Positions 44,733 through 56,129 of a stretch of 64,000 nucleotides of DNA are shown here, piece by piece. Below the pieces are notes generated by a model. That model was not told the origin of the DNA. It saw only the letters and a program-made list of their open reading frames with translations, and ran no database searches. Position 1 is the stretch's first letter. Every line of letters begins with the position of its first letter. The DNA lies in the NCBI GenBank assembly GCA_947095585.1, contig OX352763.1:32475462-32539461 (forward strand), read 5' to 3'. The position numbers and the translations under genes are program-made. This DNA comes from Nephrocerus scutellatus. Its lineage: Eukaryota > Arthropoda > Insecta > Diptera > Pipunculidae.

Positions 44733-45513
44733 ATGTCATTTTGTAATGTGTTTAAAACTTTTACGATACGAGTGATTTTTATCACATATTTTACCAGGTG
44801 GATATGTAAGACTCCATGCAAAATTTGTAGTAAAACTATGTTATATATATGTATTTATTTTATCTTTTATTAATTTCTTTTTATCAACAACTCGGGCTTT
44901 AGATTTTTGAATCGTTAATCGCAAATCACAAGTACTCAGAAGCCCATATGGTTTTTGTCCTTGCTAACTAGCCCTTTTCGAGTCGAATATACTTATTTTT
45001 TTGCCTCGATTATCAGGTTTAGAGTTAATATTTCTCTTTCATGGTTTTGGTTTGACGTTCTGTATGCAAACAATGCCCAGGACAAGGTTTGATTTTGCCT
45101 TTTATTTGCAAAGATTTGTAACCGACACTGTAACTTTGCTACTACTACTTTGCAAGGTTTCGTTTTGGTTGGTTTTGGCTTGGTTGGTTTTGGTTTGGCG
45201 TTCTATTTGCAAAGCATTCACCACGAAATCACGATAACTCTGTTACTTTGACAGCTCACCAGTGGTCTAGTTTCGGTTATGGTTTGAACAAATCGAAAGA
45301 GGCACTAGTTTCTCTATTTTAACTCCGCGTACCCAGTTGTCTGTCTGTCGGTGGTGGAATTTTGAGATCAATTTTAAACCCTCTTTCTAAAGCCCAATTT
45401 TGTTTTGATATTTGATGTTTGTTGAAACTATAAAGCATATCTCAAATTAACACTTCTCTATCTGATAATAGAAACATTAGTAGTTTTGTAACTTCGTCCC
45501 GATATAAACCTAA
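44733..45513. other. 3' flank of the aminopeptidase-like gene; repeats
   Basis: It contains the dispersed repeat 45188-45308 (shared with 1438-1555), GGTTTTGGTTTGG-rich DNA, and at 45330-45420 the head of the 8.2-kb array family (GTCTGTCTGTCGGTGG...CCCAATTTTGTTTTGATA). Confidence 0.65.
45188..45308. repeat. Dispersed repeat shared with 1438-1555
   Basis: GGCGTTCTATTTGCAAAGCA, TTACTTTGACAGCTCACC and GGTTTGAACAAATCGAAAGA are collinear with the copy at 1438-1555. Confidence 0.75.
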
Positions 45514-45849
45514 GAGCGTGGCTACACAGGCGTGGGAATGAAAGTCATGAACATGAACGTTGTGGCTACACATAACGAAGCGTTTGTATGTATGTTTGTC
45601 AATTTTTTGTTGTTTTGCCGTATAGAACGTTCGTGCTCTTAGAGGCGTGGCTACACGGTCATGGGAATGAAAGTCATATCCAGCAAAACAGGTAGGTTTT
45701 TAGTGAGCTGGAAAGAGAAAGCCCCACTAAAAATTACTTTCAGTGCAAGTATGAACGTTCTATACGACAAAACAACAACAAAGTGACGTTATATGAAGCC
45801 ACATCGTTCATTGGAATGACTTTCATTCCCGCGCCTGTGTAGCCACGCT
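45514..45849. mobile_element. MITE family A, composite copy 3
   Basis: It begins GAGCGTGGCTACACAGGCGT (45514), has a second left-type terminus GGCGTGGCTACACGGTCATG at about 45653, and ends GTGTAGCCACGCT at 45849. It therefore consists of one partial and one complete copy fused in tandem, or one inserted in another. Confidence 0.85.
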
Positions 45850-46224
45850 ATTAGTCGATGAAGTGAGCTTGATCCGACTCGACTGCACTCTCTTAGCGAA
45901 GTTGAGATGTAATTGATGGTTAAATTGCAGTTCCGGCTAAAATGCATTTGAGCGACTATTGGTTTAGGGCTTTGAGACACTCCTTTCCGGAAAGCCCCCT
46001 TTAAGCAGATTTTGAAACCACCATCTTGTTTTTGGAGAAACTCCCCCTTTAGGAGAGAGCGGCTTCCGAAGTTTTGAGTTTTTTTTTTCCAAAAAAGTGT
46101 ATTTTTCCAAGTGAAGGCGGTTTTAAATCAAGCCTCATCAAATTCTGACTAGTTATTTTAAAAATTAAAAATTAATCATCCAATTTTGTTTTTGAATTAC
46201 TTTTTTACTTAATAAAAAAAAATG

Positions 46225-47200
46225 ATTTTGAGTGATGGAAATCTTTATTTGGACCATAACAATTTATTCTTTTATGTGGAAAATATGATATCCGTGAAGT
46301 GGCTGCCGCCAGTGTTGATACACATTTGTGCCCGTTTTATCGCATTTTCCATGACTTTCTGCAAGATTTCCGATGATAACTGTTCGCATTCCTATCGAAT
46401 ATTCTCCTTAAGGGCTGCGATTGTCTGAGGCTTGTTGGCATAAACCCGCGACTTAAAGTAGCCCCAAAGAAAGAAGTCTGGGATGGTTAAATCGGACTAT
46501 CTTGCTGGCCATGCCAAATAGCCAAAACGGGAGATAACGCGGTCAGGAATCGCTTCCTTCACAATATCCATTGTGGCTGTACTGTGTGTGCGTTTGCACC
46601 GTCTTGTTGAAACCACATGTTCACCAAGACCCGCTCATCCAATTCCGGCAGTTACAATTCGGTTATCATGGCCCTGTAGCGTTCGTCAGTAACAGTGATC
46701 GTATTGCCGATGGCGTCCTCAAAAAGTACGGCCCAATCGCTCCTTCCCGCGTGATCGCCGCACCAAACCGTGGCTTTGAGTGGATGTAATGACTTTTCGT
46801 ACATCACACGTGGATTTTCAGTGCCCCAGAAACGAAGATTTTGCTTATTGACGTAACCGCTTAAGTGGAAATGTGCCTCGTCGCTTATGTTGATTTTCGA
46901 AAATCGTCCTCTTCGTTGTTGAGATTTAGGAGGGCTTGACAGTAGTTCACACGCGACAGACGATCAGCAGGCATTAACTGATGCTCTGTCTAGTTCATAA
47001 ATGTCAAATATGATTGACGTACGACGCCATATGCAAAAATTATAACATCTTCCGATAGGGTGATTAATTTTGCGCCACCTTCTAGAAGCCGATATATACC
47101 AGTTCCACTATTCCATGCATTACACACGACGCGCGATACGCGGAATATCAAAAGTTCTGTGTGAGATATAGCTGCTCACATAATTTCAGCACTTTAGGTC
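46225..47200 (-). mobile_element. DDE transposase relic, most complete of the SPDL family
   Basis: On the - strand: SDEAHFHLSGYVNKQNLRFW (about 46900-46840) with the first acidic residue, VNMWFQQDGANAHTVQPQWI (about 46625-46570) with the second, and PDFFLWGYLKSRVYANKPQT (about 46480-46425) with the third position. NIRQECEQLSSEIL-like sequence then runs to the end near 46225. A stop lies before LPELDERV and a frameshift before the third block. No terminal repeats were resolved. Confidence 0.7.
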
Positions 47201-47209
47201 GTGTGAAAG

Positions 47210-48019
47210 GTCAAAAACTAACGTCTTCACTTTTTGTTAACGCGTTAAGTTAACTCTCTATTTGTTAACAATCGATTTTACTCCCCATGTTTTGTGTAAT
47301 TTTTTTCTATATTAAATTCGATTATTAAGGAGTAAACTCCAAAGAAACTCAAAACTTCGGAAGCCCCTCCGTCCTTAAGGGGGCGTCTTCCCAAAGCCAC
47401 GCCCAAATTTTGAATGGCAGGGGGTGTGTGAAAAGGTCGAAAATACCTTAAAACTAATAATCCATTTTTGCCACTTTTCATTGTGAAATAAATAAGGCGA
47501 CGGCATTTCATTCACCTGTCATTTCCCTAGACGTAAACTCAACGCAACTTCAATTTTTCAACCCATGTGCTGACACACTCATTTCTAAATGTCAACTCAA
47601 CTCAAACTCTTTCAATCCTGAATATAAATGAGGTATGTGCTTGCTTTGTTCTAACCTAGGAATAGGTGGGTGAGAAAAATAAAAAAGAGAAAAACATAGT
47701 ACGCCTATGTGTTTTTGCTCTTTTCCAACCGTATTGGTGTGTCTGTTTATTTAAGGCAGAAAGACAAAAAGAATAAAGTTTGTAGCAAAAAAAAAAAAAA
47801 AACCTATGTTCACTCTCCCCTGGACATCTAATTTTAAATTTCCAAAAAAAGACCAATTGAAGAAACTGGAAAATAAATCTATTAAAAGTGAAAAATCTTG
47901 GTCTTAGGTTTTTGATTACCTTCTGGCATTTTGCATATTGGGGTTCACCTACACACATTGGCACGCAATCAGCTGAAACAGAGGTAGACAAAGCTGTACA
48001 ACAAATCAAAACAAAGAAA
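47210..48019. other. Intergenic and 5' UTR of the yippee gene
   Basis: No separate gene recognised. The frame upstream of the yippee ATG stays open to 47888 but carries no conserved sequence. Confidence 0.45.
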
Positions 48020-48511
48020 ATGGGCAGAATATTTTTGGAGCACTTGGGTGGAATAAAACTTTTCAATTGTGCCAATTGCAATGCGAACCTAACAAATAAA
48101 CAACAATTAATAAGTACGAGATTTACAGGAGCCACAGGTAAGCAGAGTGCAATTTGTTTCAACACAACGTAAAGATCAAATCAAAATCTGTAATTCTTCT
48201 GACAGGACGTGCATACCTTTTCAAACGCGTTGTCAATCTCACATTCAGTAGCGTCCAGGAAAGGGTTATGCTTACCGGACGACACATGGTTCGTGATGTC
48301 ATGTGCAAAAATTGTTCAACAAAACTCGGCTGGATGTATGAATATGCCACGGACAATTCACAGAGGTACGGGAGCCAATATTGAATATTATGTGGAAACT
48401 ATAATAGCAATTTTGTTTCTTTTCAGGTATAAGGAAGGTCGTGTTATTTTGGAGTATGCCCTTATAACAGAGTCTGAAGGGTTTCATGCTGACAATGGGC
48501 CTAGTCACTAG
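48020..48511 (+). CDS. Yippee-like protein, YPEL5 type
   Basis: Coding exons 48020-48137, 48206-48365 and 48427-48511 give 120 residues (human YPEL5 has 121). The yippee zinc-binding signature is exact: C17-x2-C20, then 52 residues, then C73-x2-C76. The N-terminus [11 protein letters not shown] and the core [19 protein letters not shown] and [12 protein letters not shown] are those of the YPEL5 subgroup rather than YPEL1-4. YPEL5 in animals associates with the CTLH/GID ubiquitin ligase complex and localises to nucleus and centrosome region; that role here is inference. The start at 48020 is chosen because homology begins there. An AATAAA lies at 48633. Introns are 68 and 61 bp. No defects are seen. 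Confidence 0.95.
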
Positions 48512-48632
48512 AGCTAAGAAATTGTTATTTTATTTTAAACTACATATGGACAGCTACATGGTTTCTTTGAACGATAATGAATCTTCTTCTAAACATTAAT
48601 TTAAAGCGAATTTTCCGAGTTCCGAGATTATT

Positions 48633-48638
48633 AATAAA
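48633..48638 (+). terminator. Polyadenylation signal of the yippee gene
   Basis: AATAAA 122 bases after the stop codon. Confidence 0.6.
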
Positions 48639-48999
48639 TTCATATAAAAATTGTACCAAGGATTTCCGACCGAAGACATCTCCGCATGCATGGTGGTAAC
48701 TTTAACTTTAACTCGAAAACAAATTTCAGTAAAACGATAATGAAGGATTATTAAAATTATGTGTCTTAAGAATGCTTGAAAACTATATTATAATTTATTA
48801 TTAGTTTGAAGTAAAGGAACGATATGTATTTTACACATAGACTCTTAACGAAAAAATAAACATTTACTATCTTAAAAGAAAACTATAAAAAATAAGAAAA
48901 CAGACAGAAAGAATTATAAATGGAAATGGAAGAATTGAAATGAAGAAGAAATGTTGAAAATAGAATGGAAGATTTTTCTTTTTGAAGAAAACCCCAGCC

Positions 49000-49960
49000 T
49001 ATATGGGCATGCACTAAAAGATATATTGTATCCTAGGGTGTATTTATTCTAAGAGACGTACCACCTCCCTAGTGAAGCATAGTATGTTCTTAGCAGAATT
49101 TCTCAATTCCGCTGTAAAGAAAAATGCGTCTCCTTAACCCAAGTAGTGCTGGGCATTCGCAGAGAATGTGATCGGAATACCCAACATCTTCCCAGCATCA
49201 CCTACATCCTTTGTCCGAGTCTACACCAATTTTGTTAAGGTGCTACCGAAAGCCACAATGACCTGTTAGGAAACTCACCAGCTTCCTAATACTATCCCTA
49301 TTTAGATTAAGGATTTCCTTATAGGAAAAGGGACTGATTTATTGTTTGGATTGCCTCAGCCGCATGACGTTATCCCAGTGGGCCAGACGAAGCTTATGTT
49401 CTCAACAATTTATCAGTGCTGTGGCGGCAGCGCAGTTGACACCACAGTAGGGTTGAGGTCCTAGCTCATCTGCATATATTTTACCCGCAACTCCCTGATG
49501 ACCAGGGACCCAACCGAGTTTCACTCTGTTGTGTCTGGCAAGTGTTTGCAGTGCGTCGTATCAGTCCCTGACTGATAACGAGTCCATTAAGTCGTACGAC
49601 AGCGCTTTAAGTACTGCCTGGCTATCTGAAAAGATACATATTATTGCGCTCTTAATTCCTATACTAGGATTAGTTTTGGCGCAGATCTAAATGGCATGGA
49701 GTGCCGCCTGGAAAACCGTTGTTTTTTTTTTAAATTGTTATCGAGACTTTGGTGTTGGGTCAAAAAAAAAAAACCAGCTCCAACTCCAGCGTCCAGTGCA
49801 GGAACACCATTGCACCAGTTTAATCGATCCTTCCCTCCGAAACAGGGCTCCCCGACCATAATGTTGTGCAGAACATGTCTCTTTCAAGAATTGAGTCATG
49901 GATTTTCAGGTGACCTGGTCACCTGGTTTATACCCGTATTCTAGTTGCATCTTAATAGCG
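49000..49960 (-). mobile_element. R1/I/LOA-type retroelement RNase H end, reverse
   Basis: Read on the - strand, 49690-49560 parallels positions 45-190 of the window (CTTTTCAGATAGCCAG and flanks). 49540-49470 gives the KLGW-x-P-G-H-Q-G-x-A-G block, and 49380-49100 the VSFLTGHCGF-like tail. An A/T homopolymer and frameshifts are present. Third copy of the family of 1-660 and 26280-26880. Confidence 0.75.
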
Positions 49961-49979
49961 CATCCAGCAGTCGTCTTCC

Positions 49980-51120
49980 TGACGAAGATTTGAAAGGGTG
50001 AAAGCACTACAATAGCTTCTAATGCAGTCGTAGGGCAGGGGAGCATGGCACCTGCTATACCTTAGTGGCCGTTGTCCGTTCAAGAACTTTCGGCCACAAA
50101 ACGATAGCCGCATACGTGATAATAGGTCTCACCATCACACCGAGATATTTAACTTCACTGGAATAACCTAATGTGATGCCTTTAATGATTATGGGTCCCA
50201 AATCGACCAGTCTTATTTTCGTGGAAGGCACTAGAACGGATAAATTAGGTTGACAGCCGAGCTAGACAAATTAAAATGCGACGAAAGCTTGGATAAAACA
50301 ATGTTATGGTCAATGCTATCGAAGGCTTTGCTGAAGTCGAGAAGAATAAGAACTGTCACCCTACCCTGGTCCATATTCTCCCGAGCAAACTTGGTGATAG
50401 CCATAATAGTAGAGGTGGTACTGTGAAATTTTCTAAAGCCATCTTCGAGATACGATGTTAATTGGCCTTTGATAAAATGCTCGCAGACCTTGAATAGAGC
50501 CAGGAGGATACTAATGGGCCTCAAGTTAGTAATTTTTTGGGATGGGAATAACACGAACCCTCTTATAAGCAAATGGAAACATCGAGGAAGTCAACACGCT
50601 ATTAATGATGTGAATAATATGACGTGAGTATAACGGGAAGGTCAGTTTAGTGAATTTGATGGGCTTCTTATCAGGTCCAATAGCATTGGACTTAACAGTG
50701 AAAACTGTAATTGGAATTATTTGACAAGGTAACAGAACTAGTGGCAGGGTTTAGAGATTGCTGAAAAGAATCAAAATGTGTCCGCACGGAGTTCACAAGG
50801 ATCAAAATCGGAGTCCTTGTGTATACCAATGCTTCTAGCCTTCCGCCAGAGAGACCTGGGTTGTTGGTAAGCAGTGAAATACGATGAACTAAAGTTACTC
50901 TTAAATCTCCTGATAAGGGAGGTCACTAGGTTACGAAATCTGCAAAAACTTCGGCATCTGGCACCGAACCAATACTTCTTGAAGGCACGAAACACCAGGT
51001 CCCTCATGGATCTGGCATTAATAATCTTAGGGGAATTACATGGGCAAGGCTTAGTATTATGTAATTATCTTTGTTCGGAGTGGAACAAAATTTCTGGCTT
51101 TCGGAGAAGCCGATAAATTT
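49980..51120 (-). mobile_element. CR1/jockey-like reverse transcriptase fragment
   Basis: On the - strand: LWRKARSIGIHKDSD-like RT upstream sequence (about 50860-50800), then NLRPISILLALFKVCEHFIK (about 50525-50465), then LILLDFSKAFDSIDHNIVLSKL (about 50350-50285). The rest of the RT is lost and the 3' part (to 49980) is unidentifiable. Confidence 0.75.
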
Positions 51121-51129
51121 CATTCGTAT

Positions 51130-51640
51130 CGGGAGTAGATTCTATTCAGTTCTTTCTTCAGTACTTTTCCACAAGTATTAAAGGTACCACCTTTTCTGAG
51201 TTTATATGGTCATTAGACAGGTTACTGTTGATATTGACACCAAGATTTAAACTTGAATGCAATATGGGATTGCATTGCCATTAAGTAGTATTATATGGCA
51301 ATTACCAGACATTGGCTTTTTACTTGATTAAGTCGTAGGCACTTTCTACGAGCCTACTCATGAATACGAACAAGGAAATCATTAAAGTGGGTAACAGAAT
51401 CTCTCATAAGCACTCTGGGGCGTTAGAAGTACACTGGTACATATACACGGAAAGATACAAAAGGTTCGTGAGATCATTAATAAATACGATAAATAGAAGT
51501 GGACAAAGCACAGATTCCTGTGGTACCCGTCTTTAGTTCGAATAACTCGAGAGTAGTAAATACCATTTACATATACTACCGCATTTAATATTTTCCTTAT
51601 CATCTATGTTCGAGTTTATATCACGACCAACTGAAACGTA
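51130..51640 (-). mobile_element. Second RT fragment, out of order with the first
   Basis: The - strand near 51530-51460 gives VPQESVLCPLLFIVFINDL, the RT block that should follow the LDFSKAFD block. It lies 5' of that block here, so it derives from a different copy or from a rearrangement. Confidence 0.65.
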
Positions 51641-51856
51641 CCTGTTTCACTATTATCAGAATAAAAAAGCTAATTTCCTGTCCTAAGTGTTAACAAGTCA
51701 GGTTAAGCCTGTAAGACCAGCTGACTCCCTTATTAGAAATTCAAATTGGAATTTTCTCCTTTCGCTGCACCTTAAATGAAAGGACCTAAACTATCATACG
51801 ACATATTTTTAGATTTAATATTTCAACTTTCTAATAACACTAATCTTTATTTTATT

Positions 51857-52316
51857 TTACATTCGCCCACTTTTCTGTGCCATCGCCATGGCATTTTCAT
51901 TAGCGATCATTTGATATTCTTGGAATCTTGTTGAAATCCTTTGATTCATTTTCAAATACTTCTCCATGCAATTGAGTGAACATACCTCCTAGTAAACAAA
52001 ATAAGATTGAGTAAGCCTTTATTTAAGTAGTGATGCTCATGACTTACCTCGTCTGATTTCACGGTTCTTGATGTAAAATCTCGGACGCAGTCGGTGAAAC
52101 ACATTTCGGATAATTTATTGTAAGACAGAAGGAAATCGGAGAACTGAAATAGTTATTTGGTTTCGTTATAACAGCATGTGAGTTCGCCATTCAACCAACG
52201 GATTGTTATGTAGTTTATCACGAATCTTCGTGCTCAGTTTATCGAGTTGTACTCACAGTTTTCATTTGATCTTTATCGAGGGAATCGATTGATACTGTTG
52301 CTGCTGCTGCGCTCAT
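51857..52316 (-). CDS. Tim9: Mitochondrial import chaperone Tim9
   Basis: Coding exons 52316-52257, 52143-52048 and 51988-51857 give 95 residues, the length of fly Tim9a. Tim9 pairs with Tim10 in a soluble hexamer of the intermembrane space that chaperones hydrophobic carriers to TIM22. The twin CX3C motif is exact: C35-F-T-D-C39 and C55-S-L-N-C59, separated by 15 residues. Flanking [12 protein letters not shown] and DFTSRTV are characteristic of Tim9 and separate it from Tim10, 8 and 13. There is no cleavable presequence, as expected for MIA40 substrates. The N-terminal Ala run comes from a GCA/GCT repeat. A - strand AATAAA overlaps the sequence right after the stop. Intact. Confidence 0.95.
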
Positions 52317-52549
52317 TTTTAAATTTTTTATTAATTTGTTATTTACTATTAACTATGACTTTTATAATCAGATGCAATTGGAATTTGCGATGTTTATAAT
52401 TTTTTTTTCCGCCAACGTATGAGCCAATGAGGTAGGTTTGACAGCACAAGTTACCTGGAGTGTGTTCACTTAGTTTACATTGGGTAAATATACAGTATTG
52501 CTCCGTGAGAGATTTCGGGAGATATGTGTCCCAAAGCCCTAACCCTTTG

Positions 52550-52637
52550 TATGCTATACTGTATTTCAGTCCAGAGAAGGAATAAGACAGTGCAATTGTT
52601 GTTGTAATTTCTTATTCCTCGGCAAATAAAATACAGC
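52550..52637. mobile_element. MITE family C, copy 2, left end degraded
   Basis: AAGGAATAAGACAGTGCAAT and TTCTTATTCCTCGGCAAATA...AAATACAGCTG match 18004-18055. The left inverted repeat is reduced to CTGTATTTC. Confidence 0.8.
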
Positions 52638-52739
52638 TGTTATTGTTTTGTGATGCGCTTTTTTTTGTGTGTAGTGTAACGTTGGCAAACATGCATTTTA
52701 AAGTTTTAAGGTATTTTGACCTTTTAACCCACTAGCACT

Positions 52740-53320
52740 CCATGCCCACCATCCATGGGTGGGATTTGGGGGAACGGCCCCTTTATAAGAGGCTTCGAAA
52801 GTCTTGAGCTCTTTTTCGAAAAATGAATTTGGTTTGATAGATGTTAGGGGGTTAATTGGTATCATATAAAAGGTAATAAATATAACTTTCATCTCATAAA
52901 AAATTGGGTTCAATCCAACACCCATCGACAAAGTTAAAGCCAAAAAATTAATTTCTCATAAAAATTCAGCAGGCGGAGTGTTTAAAAATGGGCGGGCCTA
53001 AATATTGGTATCAAATTAAAAGTGAAAATTACTTCTATACAGTTGTGTTTTTTTTAATGGGCGTGTGATTTATCGATGATTTTTTTTTTTGAAAAATGGG
53101 GTTAATTGGTATCATATAAATGGTAACAAAAATCATATAAAAAGTTGGGTTCAATCAACCACAATCTAACGACAGAGTTAGAGCCAAAAGTTTAGCAGGG
53201 AGCGTGTTTAAAAGTGGGTGGGCCTAAATATTGCTATCGGATGAAAGGTGAAAATTAATTCTACACAGACGTACTTTTTTTGTGGGCTTTTATGAATAGC
53301 AATGAAGGCCAAAAAATCAA
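52740..53320. repeat. 250-bp direct tandem duplication
   Basis: GTTAATTGGTATCATATAAA at 52851 recurs at 53101. AAGTTGGGTTCAATC-type, AAAGTTAAAGCC and GTGGGTGGGCCTAAATATTG-type blocks follow in both copies. It is diverged and non-coding, and looks like a two-unit remnant of a larger array. Confidence 0.8.
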
Positions 53321-53528
53321 ATAAAAAATATATATGGAACTTGTTGTTATAAATATTTTTATCGTGGACTTCAATATACTCACAAAAATGCTCTGTTCCA
53401 AAAATGTTAACAGCAGCACTGCTCTTGACAGAAGAACAAAATCAATTTAGGCGCATGCTTTAGAAAATCATACAAACACACAATAGCGATTTTTATTATT
53501 TTGTAAGGAGTCGTCGGATTTTTTATTA

Positions 53529-53794
53529 TAATAATAATAATATTCGGCACGACAGACAGTTGCGGTCCAAGGCCTAGCTTCTCGCGACCATTTGTGTTGC
53601 GCATGTATATTTTTGGACAAAAATGGAAGGGACCTACAATTTAAGGCCGGATCCGAACGGTGAATTGTGAGCTTTCCGTGACAAGTAATTTACTCTAACG
53701 GACACCGTGAAAAATACTTTTGGAGTTACTGTGACTCGAACCACGAACCCCTGCACAGTAGCAATGCGTATTTCCACTGAGCCACGGCTCCCAT
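53529..53794 (-). mobile_element. tRNA-derived SINE, copy D, full length with target duplication
   Basis: The - strand starts GGGAGCCGTGGCTCAGTGG (near 53792). It has box A TGGCTCAGTGG and box B GGTTCGAGTCA, and ends in GCCGAATATTATTATTATTA. A 10-bp direct repeat TTTTTTATTA flanks it at 53519-53528 and 53795-53804. It is the best reference copy: about 265 bp, with an ATT-repeat 3' tail like LINE-mobilised SINEs. Confidence 0.9.
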
Positions 53795-53804
53795 TTTTTT
53801 ATTA

Positions 53805-54471
53805 GGTTGTCAAAATTTGAACTCTATTTCAACTGGTTACATGGAAACGCATGGCGCCATTTTGCATATGACTAAAAATAATTTTATCCAGATTCATGGA
53901 ATTTTCTTTGGGTTCAAGCTGAGTTCAATTAAAAATCATTTAATCCTGTTTCCATAAAAGCTTATAATCTCGGATTCCTGAAAACAATTGGAACCCAAAA
54001 TAGAACCATATCTCTGGTATTTTTTTCAAATAAAATGACAAACGGAAGCATCGAGTCAAAATTCTTAAATATTTCCAGCAATTGAAAAGAGACATATGAC
54101 ATTAAATTTGTTTACTCAGGCCGTTTTTCCATGTCAGATAAATCTGAGAAATCCAAGTTCCGAAATATCTGATAATTTTTTTCTCTAATCAGGTCTGTCA
54201 GATCAAATAATTATCTTCTGTGTTTTTTTAGTATCAGAGAAAAGGTTTATTTTTCACCTAAATGCTGCATAGTAGTCGACATGTTTAAAGAAGCAAACGA
54301 CTACAGCTGTCAAAATATATTTTGTATATTTTTTCATATCCGAGAATAACCCTTGGGAAAGTTAAATTATCTTTCCGATTACTCCGACATAAAAAACAAA
54401 GCCTCAGGAAGATGATTATAGTTTGACAGGTGACAGTTTACCTATGTAAATTGCTGCGGATATGTTGTGTA
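53805..54471. other. No gene recognised; AT-rich intergenic DNA
   Basis: No domain-bearing ORF or repeat assignment. Confidence 0.5.
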
Positions 54472-54612
54472 AGCCGTATTTTATGTGCCGAAGAATAAGG
54501 AATTACAACACAACAATGGCATTGTCGAATTCCTTCTTTGGAATTTGAAAACCTGCTGTTTGGCTGGTTTTAACATTCGAATTCCTTATTCGGATTCAAA
54601 TAAAATACGGCT
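54472..54612. mobile_element. MITE family C, copy 3
   Basis: The ends AGCCGTATTTTATGTGCCGA (54472) and TTCAAATAAAATACGGCT (ending 54612) are inverted repeats, followed inward by AAGGAATT and AATTCCTT. The inner CTGCTGTTTGGCTGG is the reverse complement of the inner block of copy 1. It lies 180 bp upstream of the RPA2 start codon. Confidence 0.9.
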
Positions 54613-54794
54613 GAAATTGCAAAGAGAATAGCTGCTGATTTGTATTCGTGCTACAGAAGTGAACTGCCAAAATCAACTGTCAAGCTAGCCGTTATCAAGC
54701 GACGCATTTTCTATTCCCGCATTCCCGGCATTTTTAATTTTGTAAAGTACAGCGCGTCGCGTTTTGTCTTGCTGCTAATAAAATACTAAAAAGA

Positions 54795-55803
54795 ATGGAC
54801 GATTCATGTAGGTTTAATAAATCCAGAAAAATATGTAGATATTTATGTATATTTATTACTTTCTAGTTGCTGGCGAATTCAATGCTACTCAAACTGCAAG
54901 CGGTGTCGCTGCAACCGGCCAGTTGCCTGAGGTTTGTCTGGAATAAACTTTAAAAGCAAGTTGTGATTAACGTATTTTCCGTAGACTATCGTTTCCGTCC
55001 TGATTAAACAAGTCAAGGAATGTACTGAGTCCCACTTTCAAATGTGGGGCATGAATTTTGGGGTAGTCGCGTGTGCCGCAATTGTTCGTTCAATTGATAC
55101 TTCATCGACAAAGATTACATACTTGTTAGAAGATCACACTGGACAAATTGAGGCGCATTACTGGCTGGAGGAAGGTGGCACTGAAAAGTGCCCTGACGTT
55201 ATGATCAATAATTATGCCAAGGTCCACGGCTGTTTACGAAATCAGGGCGGCACAAATACTCTTATTATATTTAGTATGGTGTCAATCACCGATCCGAACG
55301 AAGTTTGCACGCATATACTGGAGGCTCTAAATGCTCGCTACAGGGCCGAGGAATTCCAAAAGGTTTGCTTGTAATTGTAAAATAAAATACCGAGCATGCT
55401 ATTGTTTTTCTGCTTTACGACAGAAAGAATCAAACGGCGAAGGTTTCAATCACTTTGGCTTAAGCGGGAGCACTTCGGCTGCCGGTGGTGGTGGTTTAGA
55501 TGGACAACAGAACAGCGGCGGTGGCCTTCAAGGTAAACAATTGGTCGTGTTCCAGGCGATTAAGAACTACGATACTGAGGAATTTGGACTCGAGGGTATA
55601 AGTCGTAAGGATTTGCAAAAGAAATTCAAACATATTTCCGAACACGAATTAAAGTCAGTTTAATGAATTAACGACAAAGAATTGGATTTAAAAAAAAAAA
55701 ATTGCTTGCTTTTTCTTTCAGTTCGACTTTGGATTTTCTAATTTCCGAAGGCCACATCTACGCTAGCATTGATCCGGATCATTTCCTTTGCACAGACTGC
55801 TAA
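54795..55803 (+). CDS. RpA-30: Replication protein A 32-kDa subunit (RPA2)
   Basis: Coding exons 54795-54807 (13 nt), 54867-54931, 54985-55362, 55424-55653 and 55722-55803 give 255 residues. RPA2 is the middle subunit of the trimeric ssDNA-binding complex used in replication, repair and checkpoint signalling. A short N-terminus comes first (MDDSFAGEFNATQTASG, the region phosphorylated in other animals). The OB fold (about 35-155) shows VCAAIVRSIDTSSTKITYLLEDHTG read as V-x-x-V-R-x-I...T-Y-x-L-E-D-x-T-G, and KVHGCLRNQGG. A Gly/Ser/Gln linker is next. The C-terminal winged helix (about 190-255) includes GISRKDLQKKF and LDFLISEGHIYASIDPDHF. The 13-nt first coding exon is unusual but phases fit. 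AATAAA is at 55923. Confidence 0.95.
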
Positions 55804-55922
55804 AAGCTTTCGAACAGTGCGCATCAGTTTTTTAGTTGCTTAAGTTATTTCATTGTTTATTGATATTTAAATGTATACTGCTGAAATTACATATGTACAT
55901 ATATCAATGTGAGGTTTTCTTT

Positions 55923-55928
55923 AATAAA
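55923..55928 (+). terminator. Polyadenylation signal of RPA2
   Basis: AATAAA 120 bases after the stop codon. Confidence 0.7.
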
Positions 55929-56129
55929 AGTTAAAAGCAAGTTACGGTAGGTTGCAGCGTTTCTTGTTCTCGTCATTTAGATGCTGATGACAGTGCGGTC
56001 ACAAGGACGCTGTTGGTTAAGGCCTTGCGAGAAGAGTGTTGAGATCTCAGAAATGGCTGTGGTTGCGCTAGTGTAGTTCCGCCAATTGTCTGTCGACAAA
56101 CCTTGTGAAACTTAGTCAGTCCGCCTTGG

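Noticed and set aside
47888..48019. N-terminal extension of the yippee ORF
   Set aside because: Family homology begins exactly at the ATG at 48020; the upstream frame is open only by chance.
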